Below are positions 1-7,247 of a stretch of DNA of 32,577 bases, in pieces (positions within the stretch are counted from its first letter, which is position 1; the number at the start of each line of letters is the position of its first letter). The stretch spans positions 1 through 32,577 of the forward strand of contig JAGVHQ010000027.1 of assembly GCA_020056565.1 (NCBI GenBank). The letters are read 5' to 3'. Below the pieces are notes generated by a model. That model made no database searches. It was not told the DNA's origin and worked only from the letters and a program-made list of their open reading frames with translations. The position numbers were made by a program, and so were the translations under genes. This stretch comes from Candidatus Berkelbacteria bacterium (GTDB lineage Bacteria; Patescibacteriota; UBA1384; JAGVHQ01).

Positions 1-1710
1 ACCACAGAGCTGTGTTCGTAACTGTTGAAGGATAGGCATTTTTTGGGCTGTTGTGGTGAGCATCACAGTGGGGTGCTCTGAGTCTTTTTTGAAAATTGTG
101 CCTATTTCAAAGATCATTGGGTTATCAATCGATTGCAGCAAGGTGCCCATCGCTTTTAGGTGACTTTCGGCGAAATCAGAGCGTAGTGCCCGTTTTCCTG
201 TTGGGACATTTTCGGGCATTACGGCACCGGTCTTCACAAAACTAGTGGTCATAATTTCCGAAAAACCGTTGGCAACTGCAAGAGAACGAATATATTCGCC
301 TTTGCCATAGAGGCTATTTTGTTGTGGGGAAGCAGCTTCGATTGTAAGGGGGATTTCTGGGATCTTCTCATACCCGATATCGCGTGCGACTTCTTCTGCT
401 AGATTCGAATTATGTTCAATGTCATTCCGATAGCTTGGTGGGTTAACACTGGCATTGCCGACTTCGCAGCCAATTTTTTTAAGAGCAGTTCGCATTTTTA
501 ATTCAGAAATGTGCGTTCCCAGCAGGGCGTTAATCGTCTCTGGATGGAAGGGAACCGTTTTTTTCCTCACCGTCGAGCTTGTTGTTTCGTACCCCTCAAT
601 ACGTACCCCAATATTATTCAGTAGTGGTATCAAATAGCCCAACGCGCGATCAACATTGGCCGTGTCTGCACCCCGTCTAAAACGAAGGCTACTTGCAGTC
701 TGAAGATTTAATCTGATTGAAGTGCGAGCAATTGGACCGGGTGCAAATGTAGCAAGTTCAATCGCTACTCGTTTTGTATTGAATGTAACTGCTGATTGCC
801 GAGCGCCGATGATCCCTGCGAGTGAGAGTACTTCGTGACCACTCCTGACAACTAAATCTCCTTTTTGAATCTGGTATTGCCCTCCGTCGAGAGCCTCAAA
901 CGACTGTTTTTTTGCCGCTGAGCTAATCGATAATCCAGAAATTAGGTCTGCATCATAGGCGTGGGCACTTTGTCCTGTTGCAAGCATGCTCAGATTAAGA
1001 ATATCCACAATCGGGTGTACTCTGTTAAGTCCTGTGTACTCAATGAGTTGAGATATTTCATGGGGAATAATAATGTCGTTTATCTTAACTAAGAGGACGT
1101 CAAGTCGCGATGCATTTCCGCGCATAATCGGAAATCCGATCGGAATCCTTTTTTTTAGTGGGTTAGTGAGTAGTGCTAGGCGCACAGGCGCCTTAATGCT
1201 TATTTCTCGCGCTAAGCCATATGCCCCTAAGATGTCGTGCCGGGGACTTTTTGTATCGATTTCTAACATGCGCGTAATCTCAAATGGGGTGCCGGTTTTT
1301 TCGTCTGGCGAAAGAATATAGATTCCGGTACTCTCATTCCCGATGCCAATTTCCTTTTGCGAAAGTAGCATCCCTTTAGACTCGACACCCCTGATCTTTT
1401 TAGCAGTTACGGTAAGCGCGCTCAGGCGGGCGCCGACAAGAGCGAGCGGAACCTTTTGGCCAACGGCGATATTATCCGCCCCGCAGACTATTTGCAGCGG
1501 GGTGGTTGAACCGTAATCAATTAATGCAAGGCGTAACCGCTCGGCATTCGGGTGTTCCCGGATAGAGATGATTTCTCCAACCACGATTCCATCAAGCCGC
1601 TGGGCAAGATATTCAGTTTCGATGCCACGTTTCGTAAGAAATTGGGCTGCCTGCGCACCAGAAAGTGTGGGGGTTAAGAAGTGGTTAACGAGCGCGAGGG
1701 GGATTCTCAT
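1..1710 (-). CDS. pheT: Phenylalanyl-tRNA synthetase beta subunit, C-terminus cut by window edge
   Basis: The reading frame is open from an ATG at 1710 to the left edge of the window, giving 570 residues of a protein that is usually about 800. The beta subunit partners PheS in the (alpha-beta)2 enzyme that charges tRNA-Phe, and it carries the editing and tRNA-binding domains. Visible in order: an N-terminal B1 part, an EMAP-type tRNA-binding domain (DGIVVGEI near residue 45, then VCGADNI), a B3/B4 editing domain (DILNLSMLATGQSAHAYD, LAGIIGA), a B5 domain (PPSYRNDIEHNSNLAEEVA) and the start of the catalytic-like core. The start overlaps the pheS stop as ATGA, so the two are translationally coupled. 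The missing part is simply outside the window; I see no frameshift. Confidence 0.95.
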   Translation of the reverse strand, partial: MRIPLALVNHFLTPTLSGAQAAQFLTKRGIETEYLAQRLDGIVVGEIISIREHPNAERLRLALIDYGSTTPLQIVCGADNIAVGQKVPLALVGARLSALTVTAKKIRGVESKGMLLSQKEIGIGNESTGIYILSPDEKTGTPFEITRMLEIDTKSPRHDILGAYGLAREISIKAPVRLALLTNPLKKRIPIGFPIMRGNASRLDVLLVKINDIIIPHEISQLIEYTGLNRVHPIVDILNLSMLATGQSAHAYDADLISGLSISSAAKKQSFEALDGGQYQIQKGDLVVRSGHEVLSLAGIIGARQSAVTFNTKRVAIELATFAPGPIARTSIRLNLQTASSLRFRRGADTANVDRALGYLIPLLNNIGVRIEGYETTSSTVRKKTVPFHPETINALLGTHISELKMRTALKKIGCEVGNASVNPPSYRNDIEHNSNLAEEVARDIGYEKIPEIPLTIEAASPQQNSLYGKGEYIRSLAVANGFSEIMTTSFVKTGAVMPENVPTGKRALRSDFAESHLKAMGTLLQSIDNPMIFEIGTIFKKDSEHPTVMLTTTAQKMPILQQLRTQLCG

Positions 1711-2723
1711 TGGAGTACCCCGGGAAATTGGTCTATTACAAAGCGGTCCGGCGTGAGAAAAGAACGGATGTCGGTGATTTTGTACTTGATCATTGCGAGT
1801 CGCTCTATACCAACTCCAAATGCGAATCCTGAGACACGCGCGGGATTATAACCGACGTTTTTTAAGACTTGAGGGTGAATCATTCCTGCTCCAAGAATCT
1901 CAAGCCAACCAGTTTGTTTACAGATTGTGCACCCTTTTCCCTCGCAGTGAATACAGGCTAGGTCAATCTCAAGTGACGGCTGTGTGAACGGGAAATAACT
2001 CGGCCGGAACCGTAATTCAATATCACGACCAAATATTGATTCAAGTGCCGCGTGGAGGGTCCACTTTAAATTCGCCACCGTTGTCCCTTGTTGTACTACA
2101 AACCCCTCAACTTGGTGGAACACGCTTGCATGGGTCGCGTCTTCTGCCTCGTATCGATACACGCGCCCAGGAACAATCACGCGCAGTGGTGGTTTAGACT
2201 TTGCCATGACGCGGATTTGCATCGGGGAGGTATGCGTGCGCAAGAGTGTCCCTTTCTGACGATTAATCCAGATCGTGTCGTGTGCTTCGCGCGCTGGATG
2301 GGCGGGGGGGATATTTAACAAATCAAAATTATATTCAGCCGTTTCAATTTCCGTGCCTTCTCTTACTTGGAAGTTCATTTTTGTAAAAAATGATACGATC
2401 TCATTGATAATTATTCCAACAGGGTGACGATGACCAATCGGTGATGCGCCGCCCGGAAACGTTGGGTCAAAATAGAGGGCTTCTGTATCTTTTTGTATAA
2501 CGGTGGGAATTGAACCAAGGAGATTTTTCGCTCGCGCTTCACGCTCGTGTAGTGCTTTTCCAAGGTTGCGACGCTCCGTTTGAGGAAGGGACTTCAGTTG
2601 GTGATACGCACGACGTAAAAGACCCTCTTTACCTAACAGAAGTTCAGTTGCGTACTCTGAACGCACACCGTGAGTGAGGATACGATCAATTTCGTCGAGT
2701 AAGGTTTGAATTGACTGTGTCAT
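1707..2723 (-). CDS. pheS: Phenylalanyl-tRNA synthetase alpha subunit
   Basis: 338 residues, normal for bacterial PheS. It is the catalytic class II subunit that makes Phe-AMP and transfers Phe to tRNA. An N-terminal coiled-coil arm (about 1-85) is followed by the class II core: HPVGIIINEI (100-109), RTHTS (162-166), motif 2 around GRVYRYEAEDATH (186-198) and FHQVEGF, and motif 3 GFAFGVGIERLAM (299-311). A C-x2-C-x4-C-x2-C knuckle (C257, C260, C265, C268) precedes the GWLEILGAGM strand; this metal-binding variant occurs in part of the bacterial family and is absent from the E. coli enzyme. ATGA overlaps link it to pheT downstream and to the small membrane-protein gene upstream. Confidence 0.97.
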   Translation of the reverse strand: MTQSIQTLLDEIDRILTHGVRSEYATELLLGKEGLLRRAYHQLKSLPQTERRNLGKALHEREARAKNLLGSIPTVIQKDTEALYFDPTFPGGASPIGHRHPVGIIINEIVSFFTKMNFQVREGTEIETAEYNFDLLNIPPAHPAREAHDTIWINRQKGTLLRTHTSPMQIRVMAKSKPPLRVIVPGRVYRYEAEDATHASVFHQVEGFVVQQGTTVANLKWTLHAALESIFGRDIELRFRPSYFPFTQPSLEIDLACIHCEGKGCTICKQTGWLEILGAGMIHPQVLKNVGYNPARVSGFAFGVGIERLAMIKYKITDIRSFLTPDRFVIDQFPGVLQ

Positions 2724-3085
2724 TTTCCAGCCCGAAAAAATAATTCAACTAAGAATAGGATACTTAATGCGAGTAATGCATTCCAAACAGTTAAAATCTG
2801 CAACGTGTTAAGAACTAAGATAAAGGTAATCCCTCCGCCAATTAAAAGACCTGATCGAATCGAAGGCATGACGGACCCGAGTACCATCTCCTTGTTAGAT
2901 TGCGCAACTCGTATGCGATAGACGATTAATGTCGCTCCAGAAGAAGCGACTAAAAAGAGGCTTGCGAAAAAACTACTCATTAATAACCGGTCGTTGGTGT
3001 TGGGTGGGAATCCAAAGACAATCAGACTGAAAATAATGAGCGAGCCAATAAGCGCAGAGCGCACCGACGTAAGGATTTTTTTCAT
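2720..3085 (-). CDS. Small integral membrane protein of unknown function
   Basis: 121 residues that I do not recognise. The protein is almost entirely hydrophobic, with about four predicted membrane spans near residues 7-27, 36-57, 78-96 and 98-117. Short loops lie between them, including a positively charged one around YRIRVAQSNKEM and an Arg at SIRSG. There is no signal-peptidase site, lipobox or catalytic motif that I can see. It overlaps rbfA by 4 nt at its start and pheS by 4 nt at its end, so it is almost certainly a real, translated cistron of the rbfA-pheST unit. No function can be assigned from sequence alone. Confidence 0.8.
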   Translation of the reverse strand: MKKILTSVRSALIGSLIIFSLIVFGFPPNTNDRLLMSSFFASLFLVASSGATLIVYRIRVAQSNKEMVLGSVMPSIRSGLLIGGGITFILVLNTLQILTVWNALLALSILFLVELFFRAGK

Positions 3086-3396
3086 TGATGACTCAGGCGT
3101 GACAGAGCGTCGTCAATTCTTGCACTTTGTTCATCAAGGCGCCACTCAAGCTGCGGAATATAGCGTAGGACCATCTTTGAATTCAGCTTTTCCTTAATAC
3201 TAAGGGAAGATCGGTTAAGAACGCTTAAGACGCGTTGGGTATGCGAGGAAACGCTGATATAAACGGTCGCGGCTCGTTTGTCTGCTCTCACAACCAAGCC
3301 GGATATCGTGATGAATCCAAGGGAGGGAAAACTTTCAGCAATGATCGCCTGCAATGATTCTTGCAGTTGTCTAGAGAAGCGTTCACGTTGATACAT
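3082..3396 (-). CDS. rbfA: Ribosome-binding factor A
   Basis: RbfA is a KH-like protein that binds the pre-30S subunit and helps 16S 5'-end maturation. The 104-residue form from the ATG at 3396 fits the family: an N-terminal helix (YQRERFSRQLQESLQAIIAE), a strand with ITISGLVVRADKRAATVYISV, then KEKLNSKMVLRYIPQLEWRLDE, which matches the usual LR..P.L.F..D pattern, and a closing helix ARIDDAL. An in-frame TTG at 3432 would add 12 residues, but homologues begin near the ATG. A GTG at 3399 is also possible. It is the first gene after the 186-nt spacer downstream of rpsI and probably starts the rbfA-pheST transcript. Confidence 0.85.
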   Translation of the reverse strand: MYQRERFSRQLQESLQAIIAESFPSLGFITISGLVVRADKRAATVYISVSSHTQRVLSVLNRSSLSIKEKLNSKMVLRYIPQLEWRLDEQSARIDDALSRLSHQ

Positions 3397-3582
3397 CACC
3401 CTTACTGTAACAGCTCGGACTCTGTTAAACAACGGGTAGAACGGGAGATATTATCAACTATGGATTGGTCCACCCATTAGACTTATTTGGTCCGGCTTCT
3501 CGATTATGCTCCTCTCGACTTCGCTCGAGACAGGCGAAGTAAACTATGCTCACCATAGGTCACTCGCTCAGAGTGGTCAAAA
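3397..3582 (-). repeat. Intergenic hairpin cluster, dispersed-repeat-like
   Basis: This is the largest non-coding stretch of the window (186 nt). It holds three perfect hairpins in a row: 6-bp stem at 3513-3518/3525-3530, 5-bp at 3544-3548/3554-3558, and 5-bp at 3561-3565/3571-3575. An alternative 7-bp stem pairs 3518-3524 with 3534-3540 and excludes the first. A heptamer TTGGTCC occurs twice as a direct repeat near 3465 and 3487. None of the hairpins is followed by a clear U-run. I see no tRNA or small ORF. The architecture resembles intergenic dispersed repeats of compact genomes, but only one copy is visible here, so repeat status is inference. Confidence 0.5.
3552..3580 (-). promoter_or_regulatory. 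Candidate sigma70-type promoter for rbfA-pheST
   Basis: Reading the minus strand, TTGACC (3580-3575) is followed after exactly 17 nt by TATGGT (3557-3552). The -35 box matches consensus at 5 of 6 positions and the -10 box at 4 of 6, including the key first two bases and last T. The -35 box starts 2 nt after the rpsI stop codon. The spacer is itself a CACTC/GAGTG hairpin. The predicted start lies near 3545, giving a leader of about 150 nt before rbfA. Confidence 0.45.
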
Positions 3583-3957
3583 CTATCGCTTAGCCCACTG
3601 CGGCGCTCGGCGAGCTCGCTTGAGACCAGGTTTTTTCCGTTCTTTAACGCGCGAGTCAGAGGTAAGGAAACCCGCGGCGCGTAGGACAGAGCGATACTCC
3701 GGGTTTAATTCGATGAGCGCGCGCGCGCTACCGCCGCGAATCGCTTCTAATTGCGATACTTTTCCGCCGCCTCGGACATGGGCGCTCAAGTGGTATGCTC
3801 CCTCTTTTCCGATAATCGAGAAAGCCGCTTGTGTGACGGGAGAAAGCTCCACTTCTTTCTCGTTGATTTTAGAAATACCAGGGCCTATGTAGACTCGTAC
3901 CCGAGCAACAGCACTCTTGCGTCGACCCGTTCCATAATAGTAGTGAATAGCAGTCAT
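3583..3957 (-). CDS. rpsI: 30S ribosomal protein S9
   Basis: 124 residues, full length for S9 (uS9). The family signature is clear: YYGTGRRKSAVARVRVY at the N-terminus, HVRGGGKVSQLEAIRGGSARAL in the middle, and a basic tail ending in RAPQWAKR, where most bacteria have KAPQFSKR. The last arginine reaches the 30S P site and contacts the anticodon arm of tRNA. The ATG at 3957 lies 2 nt after the rplM stop, with a GGGAG Shine-Dalgarno 5 nt upstream inside the end of rplM. The rplM-rpsI pair appended to the alpha operon is a common bacterial order. Confidence 0.97.
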   Translation of the reverse strand: MTAIHYYYGTGRRKSAVARVRVYIGPGISKINEKEVELSPVTQAAFSIIGKEGAYHLSAHVRGGGKVSQLEAIRGGSARALIELNPEYRSVLRAAGFLTSDSRVKERKKPGLKRARRAPQWAKR

Positions 3958-3959
3958 AT

Positions 3960-4313
3960 TTACTCCCGTACGAACTGAAGATTCTTCAAATATCGTGCTC
4001 TCAGGCGGTTACTCGGCAGCATTCGGCGAACCGCATCTTTTAAGACATTCTCGGGCTCTTTTTGAAGTCGCTCTCCCAGTGTTTTTGACGTGAGTGCCCC
4101 CGGGTAGCCGGAGTGGCGGTAATAGAGTTTTGTCGTTAATTTTGAACCGGTGACATGAATCGATCGAACTCCCGCTACTAATACCTTAATAGTTGGAACA
4201 CGATTAGCAAGATAGTCTGGGCGGTCTTTTCCACGTAACTTAACGGCAATTTCCGTTGCTACACGCCCAAGGATTTTACCTGCGACATCGATTTTAATTA
4301 TATTTTCGTTCAC
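3960..4313 (-). CDS. rplM: 50S ribosomal protein L13, short form
   Basis: 117 residues against about 142 in E. coli. The core is intact: IDVAGKILGRVATEIAVKLRGK, VTGSKLTTKLYYRHSGYPG, and LKDAVRRMLPSNRLRARYLKNL. The usual N-terminal lead of about 15 residues before the VDA strand and the last 20 or so residues are absent. The start is GTG at 4313, overlapping the rplQ stop as GTGA. A trimmed L13 fits a reduced-genome lineage. There is no sign of a frameshift, because rpsI follows after 2 nt with its own Shine-Dalgarno. Confidence 0.96.
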   Translation of the reverse strand: MNENIIKIDVAGKILGRVATEIAVKLRGKDRPDYLANRVPTIKVLVAGVRSIHVTGSKLTTKLYYRHSGYPGALTSKTLGERLQKEPENVLKDAVRRMLPSNRLRARYLKNLQFVRE

Positions 4314-4714
4314 TTCAGACTCCCCACAACCTTTTTAGGTTTAGTTTCCACTTTAGCAGTTTTCTTTTCCGCCACGACCGGTTCTTTTGCAATTAACTCT
4401 ACTCGGGAAAGTGGTGCATTGTCTCCACTGCGTGTACCGATGGAGGTAATTCGGATCGCGCCCGATGAGTCTTCGATCCGCGCGGATAGGTTTTCTTGCA
4501 TTTTTTTTGCAGCAGGAGCAGTAAGTGAAGCACGCAACTGCCGATATCCGGATAGTGTTTTTGTACGGGCAAAAGAGTTTACGCGCGCGAATACCCGGCG
4601 TACTTCTTTCGCCCTTGCTTGTGTTGTGGTTATACCCTCATACAGAATCAAGGAAGAAACAAGATTCTTCAGCAAGTGTTTTCGGGGGCCTCGTTTGCGG
4701 GAAAGTTTACGCAT
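4310..4714 (-). CDS. rplQ: 50S ribosomal protein L17
   Basis: 134 residues. It begins MRKLSRKRGPRKHLLKNLVS, the usual L17 N-terminus (bL17, near the peptide exit tunnel rim), followed by EGITTTQARAKEVRR and, near the end of the fold, DNAPLSRVELI, equivalent to the canonical RRGDNAPMA.IEL. A lysine-rich tail of about 25 residues (VAEKKTAKVETKPKK) is added after the fold. The start overlaps the end of rpoA by 8 nt, so translation is coupled to the alpha subunit, as in the standard alpha operon. Confidence 0.97.
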   Translation of the reverse strand: MRKLSRKRGPRKHLLKNLVSSLILYEGITTTQARAKEVRRVFARVNSFARTKTLSGYRQLRASLTAPAAKKMQENLSARIEDSSGAIRITSIGTRSGDNAPLSRVELIAKEPVVAEKKTAKVETKPKKVVGSLK

Positions 4715-5501
4715 GAAGTGCTATTTTTTTAACTTTTTTCTTATCTGAGGCGGTTACTTTTTCTTTCTTCGAGGATACTTTTTTGACAGAGCTTTTCGGT
4801 GCAGCTGGTTCGGTAATTTGGGACTGAATGTGCTCGAGATGATCCCCAAGAATGGTAATCGCTGCCTTAACGGCGTTAATTGGAGTAATAGTTTGATCGG
4901 TTTCGAGTGTAAGTGTTAAACGATCAAAGTTCGTCATTCCTTCCACGCGCGTGTTCTCAACCTCGTAATGGACTTTGCGGATCGGAGTAAAAATGCTGTC
5001 AATCGCGATTACCCCAATTGGTTGTTTTTCATCCCCACGCTTCTCGGTGGGTACATAACCACGACCATGCTCTACTGTTACTTCGAGGCTAATTACCCCA
5101 CCTTTTTCAAGGTTACAGATAACGTAGTCACGATCGACAAATTGGGCCCGCGAGTTCGGTGTGAAGTCTGATACTTTAACTGGTCCGGGTGTTTTCTTGG
5201 AAAGGGTAAGGTTGAGCCCTTCCTCACCCTCGAGTTTCAGCCGTGCACCTTTAAGATTCAGAATGATGTTTACAATGTCTTCCCTGACACCTTTGATGGT
5301 CGAGAATTCATGAGTCGCTCCTTCGAATCGGACGGTTGTGATTGCCGCGCCTCCAAGAGAAGAGAGTAAAACTCGCCGTAAAGCATTGCCAATTGTGACA
5401 CCGAAACCAGGTAAAAGTGGTTCAATTACGATTTCGGCCGCTCCCTCTGAAGCGAGCTGCTTGGTTACCTTAACAATTTCTGTTTCTGGAAGTTGATACA
5501 T
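4707..5501 (-). CDS. rpoA: RNA polymerase alpha subunit lacking the C-terminal domain
   Basis: 264 residues from the ATG at 5501. I chose this start because AAAGGA (5511-5506) sits 4 nt upstream; an in-frame GTG at 5516 overlapping rpsD is the alternative. The N-terminal domain is complete: FGVTIGNALRRVLLSSLGG (dimerisation and beta contact), GVREDIVNIILNLK, GRGYVP and DQTITPINAVKAAITILGDHL. After about residue 230 there is only a lysine-rich tail (SSVKKVSSKKEKVTASDKKK). The roughly 70-residue helix-hairpin-helix domain that binds UP elements and activators, and the usual linker into it, are absent. rplQ starts inside the last codons, so no room remains for a frameshifted CTD. Confidence 0.95.
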   Translation of the reverse strand: MYQLPETEIVKVTKQLASEGAAEIVIEPLLPGFGVTIGNALRRVLLSSLGGAAITTVRFEGATHEFSTIKGVREDIVNIILNLKGARLKLEGEEGLNLTLSKKTPGPVKVSDFTPNSRAQFVDRDYVICNLEKGGVISLEVTVEHGRGYVPTEKRGDEKQPIGVIAIDSIFTPIRKVHYEVENTRVEGMTNFDRLTLTLETDQTITPINAVKAAITILGDHLEHIQSQITEPAAPKSSVKKVSSKKEKVTASDKKKVKKIALHA

Positions 5502-5505
5502 GTGT

Positions 5506-5511
5506 TCCTTT
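5506..5511 (-). promoter_or_regulatory. Shine-Dalgarno deciding the rpoA start
   Basis: AAAGGA on the minus strand, 4 nt before the ATG at 5501. It favours this ATG over the upstream in-frame GTG at 5516, which overlaps the rpsD stop. Confidence 0.6.
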
Positions 5512-5512
5512 C

Positions 5513-6088
5513 TCACCGAGAATAGTACTCGACGATAAGCTGTTCGTTGATTTCTGTAGGCATTTGTTCACGTTCGGGAAGGGCACTCACGGCTACCTCT
5601 TTTTTTGTGGCGTTCACTTTGAGCCATTTTTCAACTTGGCCCTCTGATTCGCGCATACCTTTGGTTACTTCGAGGACATCACCAATCTTCAGCTGGGCCG
5701 AAGGGATGTTCATTCGTTTCCCATTCAAGCGTACAAGGCCATGAGTAATGAGCTGGCGCGCGTGAGCGCGAGAGCGGGTGAAGGCCGATCGATAGAGTAT
5801 GTTATCGGCGCGTTGCTCGAGGATCCTTAACAGCGCTTCTCCGGTATTCGTCCTCGAGCGGGCTGCGATTTGAAACATTCGTCGTAGCTGTGCTTCTCGA
5901 AGCCCATACAGCGCCTTAATTTTTTGTTTTTCCTTAAGCTGAAGAGAGAAGTTGCTCTCTTTCGTGCGTACGCGACTTGTTCCGTGCTGTCCTGGTCGGT
6001 ACGGTCGTCGTTGGAATGCTTTTATTGACCCCGTGAGATACACCCCGAGACGACGGGAAATTTTTGTCTTTGCGCGGCGCAAATCCAT
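5513..6088 (-). CDS. rpsD: 30S ribosomal protein S4
   Basis: 191 residues (uS4), a primary 16S-binding protein that nucleates 30S assembly. KISRRLGVYLTGSIKAF and RRPYRPGQHG mark the N-terminal domain, and SRAHARQLITHGLVRLNGKR is the S4 RNA-binding domain. It lacks the N-terminal zinc cysteines found in some S4 proteins, and the usual GRY.GP leader is replaced by MDLRRAKT, so the protein is slightly short. The start overlaps the rpsK stop by 1 nt (TAATG). The rpsM-rpsK-rpsD-rpoA-rplQ order is the standard alpha operon, in which S4 is the usual autoregulator; I see no leader here that could serve that role. Confidence 0.97.
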   Translation of the reverse strand: MDLRRAKTKISRRLGVYLTGSIKAFQRRPYRPGQHGTSRVRTKESNFSLQLKEKQKIKALYGLREAQLRRMFQIAARSRTNTGEALLRILEQRADNILYRSAFTRSRAHARQLITHGLVRLNGKRMNIPSAQLKIGDVLEVTKGMRESEGQVEKWLKVNATKKEVAVSALPEREQMPTEINEQLIVEYYSR

Positions 6089-6471
6089 TAGACTCTCCTC
6101 GGTTTCTTTGCCCGTACGCCGTTATGCGGGATCGGGGTTACGTCTTGAATTGAATGGACATGGATACTCGCGCCTTGGAGTGCACGGATTGAAGCGTCGC
6201 GGCCTGAGCCAGCGCCTGAAACGAAAACATCAACCCCGGCGATTGTATATGCGCGTGCTCGCTCCAACGCGTTTCGCATTGTAACCTGTGCGGCATAGGG
6301 CGTGGCTTTACGCCCACCCTTGAATCCCGAGGAACCGGCACTAGCCCAGGAAACAACATTACCAACCTGGTCGGCAATTGAAATGATGACATTATTAAAT
6401 GTGGACTGAATCGTAATTCGGCCGCGTTGGATTGGAACAATCACTTTTTTCTTTTTATGTTGCTGCGCCAT
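6088..6471 (-). CDS. rpsK: 30S ribosomal protein S11
   Basis: 127 residues from the ATG at 6471, which follows the rpsM stop after 1 nt. An open extension reaching 6597 overlaps rpsM and has no homology, so I reject it. S11 (uS11) lines the 30S platform near the mRNA exit and the Shine-Dalgarno helix. Diagnostic stretches are GRITIQSTFNNVIISIAD, GNVVSWASAGSSGFKGGRK, TPYAAQVTMRNA, VFVSGAGSGRDASIRAL and the C-terminal DVTPIPHNGVRAKKPRRV, all at their usual spacing. Confidence 0.97.
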   Translation of the reverse strand: MAQQHKKKKVIVPIQRGRITIQSTFNNVIISIADQVGNVVSWASAGSSGFKGGRKATPYAAQVTMRNALERARAYTIAGVDVFVSGAGSGRDASIRALQGASIHVHSIQDVTPIPHNGVRAKKPRRV

Positions 6472-6472
6472 T

Positions 6473-6889
6473 TTATGTCTTTTCTGATGCTTTTTTACGG
6501 CCAGATCCGACCGTAACGCGTTTACCCCGTTTCGTACGGGCATTTGTTTTTGTGCGTTGTCCTCGTACGGGAAGGTTGCGTGCGTGGCGCAGCCCACGGT
6601 AGGTATGAATTTCTTTCAGTCGTTTGATATTTTGGCTAATTGTTACCTTAAGATCCCCTTCAACCTTGTAGACAGAGATTCGTGTTCGGATACGTTCTAT
6701 CTCTTCATTCGTAAGGTCTTTGAGTCGAATGTCTTCTTTAATTCGCGCATCGTGTAATACTTTGCGGGAAAGAGTTGGGCCGATACCGAAAATGGCGGTC
6801 AGGCCAACGACAGCTCTTTTGTGCATCGGTAAAGTCGTACCGGCAATCCGAATGCTTCGTACGTCTTGTATAATTTCGCTCACTGCCAT
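6473..6889 (-). CDS. rpsM: 30S ribosomal protein S13
   Basis: 138 residues, a little longer than the usual 118-126. S13 (uS13) sits in the 30S head and makes the intersubunit bridge with L5. IRIAGTTLPMHKRAVVGLTA and FGIGPTLSRKVL form the N-terminal domain with its helix-two turn-helix. GLRHARNLPVRGQRTKTNAR is the conserved basic region before a lysine-rich tail that contacts the P-site tRNA. The start lies 2 nt after rpmJ, with GGGA upstream. The extra length is all in the tail. Confidence 0.97.
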   Translation of the reverse strand: MAVSEIIQDVRSIRIAGTTLPMHKRAVVGLTAIFGIGPTLSRKVLHDARIKEDIRLKDLTNEEIERIRTRISVYKVEGDLKVTISQNIKRLKEIHTYRGLRHARNLPVRGQRTKTNARTKRGKRVTVGSGRKKASEKT

Positions 6890-6891
6890 AG

Positions 6892-7005
6892 TTATCCCTG
6901 CCGTTGCTTATGTTTTGGGCTCGTACAGATAACCCGCACGACACCCATTCTACGGATGATTTTACAGTTACGACACATTTTCTTAACTGATGGTCTAACC
7001 TTCAT
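6892..7005 (-). CDS. rpmJ: 50S ribosomal protein L36
   Basis: A 37-residue gene found by translating between infA and rpsM. It begins [15 protein letters not shown] and ends PKHKQRQG. The zinc-binding residues C11, C14, C27 and H32 are all present, so this is the zinc (C+) form of bL36. The ATG overlaps the infA stop as ATGA, and the TAA stop leaves 2 nt before rpsM. Position infA-rpmJ-rpsM is the standard bacterial order. Confidence 0.97.
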   Translation of the reverse strand: MKVRPSVKKMCRNCKIIRRMGVVRVICTSPKHKQRQG

Positions 7006-7238
7006 CTTGTTATTCCGTTTTGGAGATTGAGGCGGCGACTGATACGACCTTTTGAGAGGTCATATGGAGTCAACTCGACGGTTACCGTGTCGCCGGGAAG
7101 AATCTTAATACGATTAAGACGCATCTTACCGGAAATATGGCCTAAAATCTCGTGTCCATTATCTAACACCACCTTGAATAAGGCGTTTGGCAGTGCTTCA
7201 AGCACTTTGCCTTGAGCTTCGATAACATCTTTATTCAT
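7002..7238 (-). CDS. infA: Translation initiation factor IF-1
   Basis: 78 residues. IF-1 is an OB-fold protein that blocks the 30S A site during initiation and helps IF-2 and IF-3. The family core is clear: [59 protein letters not shown] and a final basic segment SRRLN. A short tail QNGITR is added. The start lies 9 nt after the map stop, with only a distant GAGG upstream, so it probably depends on coupling. It overlaps rpmJ by 4 nt. Confidence 0.97.
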   Translation of the reverse strand: MNKDVIEAQGKVLEALPNALFKVVLDNGHEILGHISGKMRLNRIKILPGDTVTVELTPYDLSKGRISRRLNLQNGITR

Positions 7239-7247
7239 GCGTGGGCT

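Noticed and set aside
3397-3582. tRNA or small RNA gene in the rpsI-rbfA spacer
   Set aside because: The hairpins do not form a cloverleaf, and there is no T-loop consensus or CCA end.
4707-4830. Frameshift hiding the alpha C-terminal domain
   Set aside because: Other frames at this point encode only rplQ, and there is no helix-hairpin-helix sequence in any frame nearby.
6472-6597. 42-residue N-terminal extension of S11
   Set aside because: It lies wholly inside rpsM, lacks homology to S11, and the ATG at 6471 gives the standard protein.
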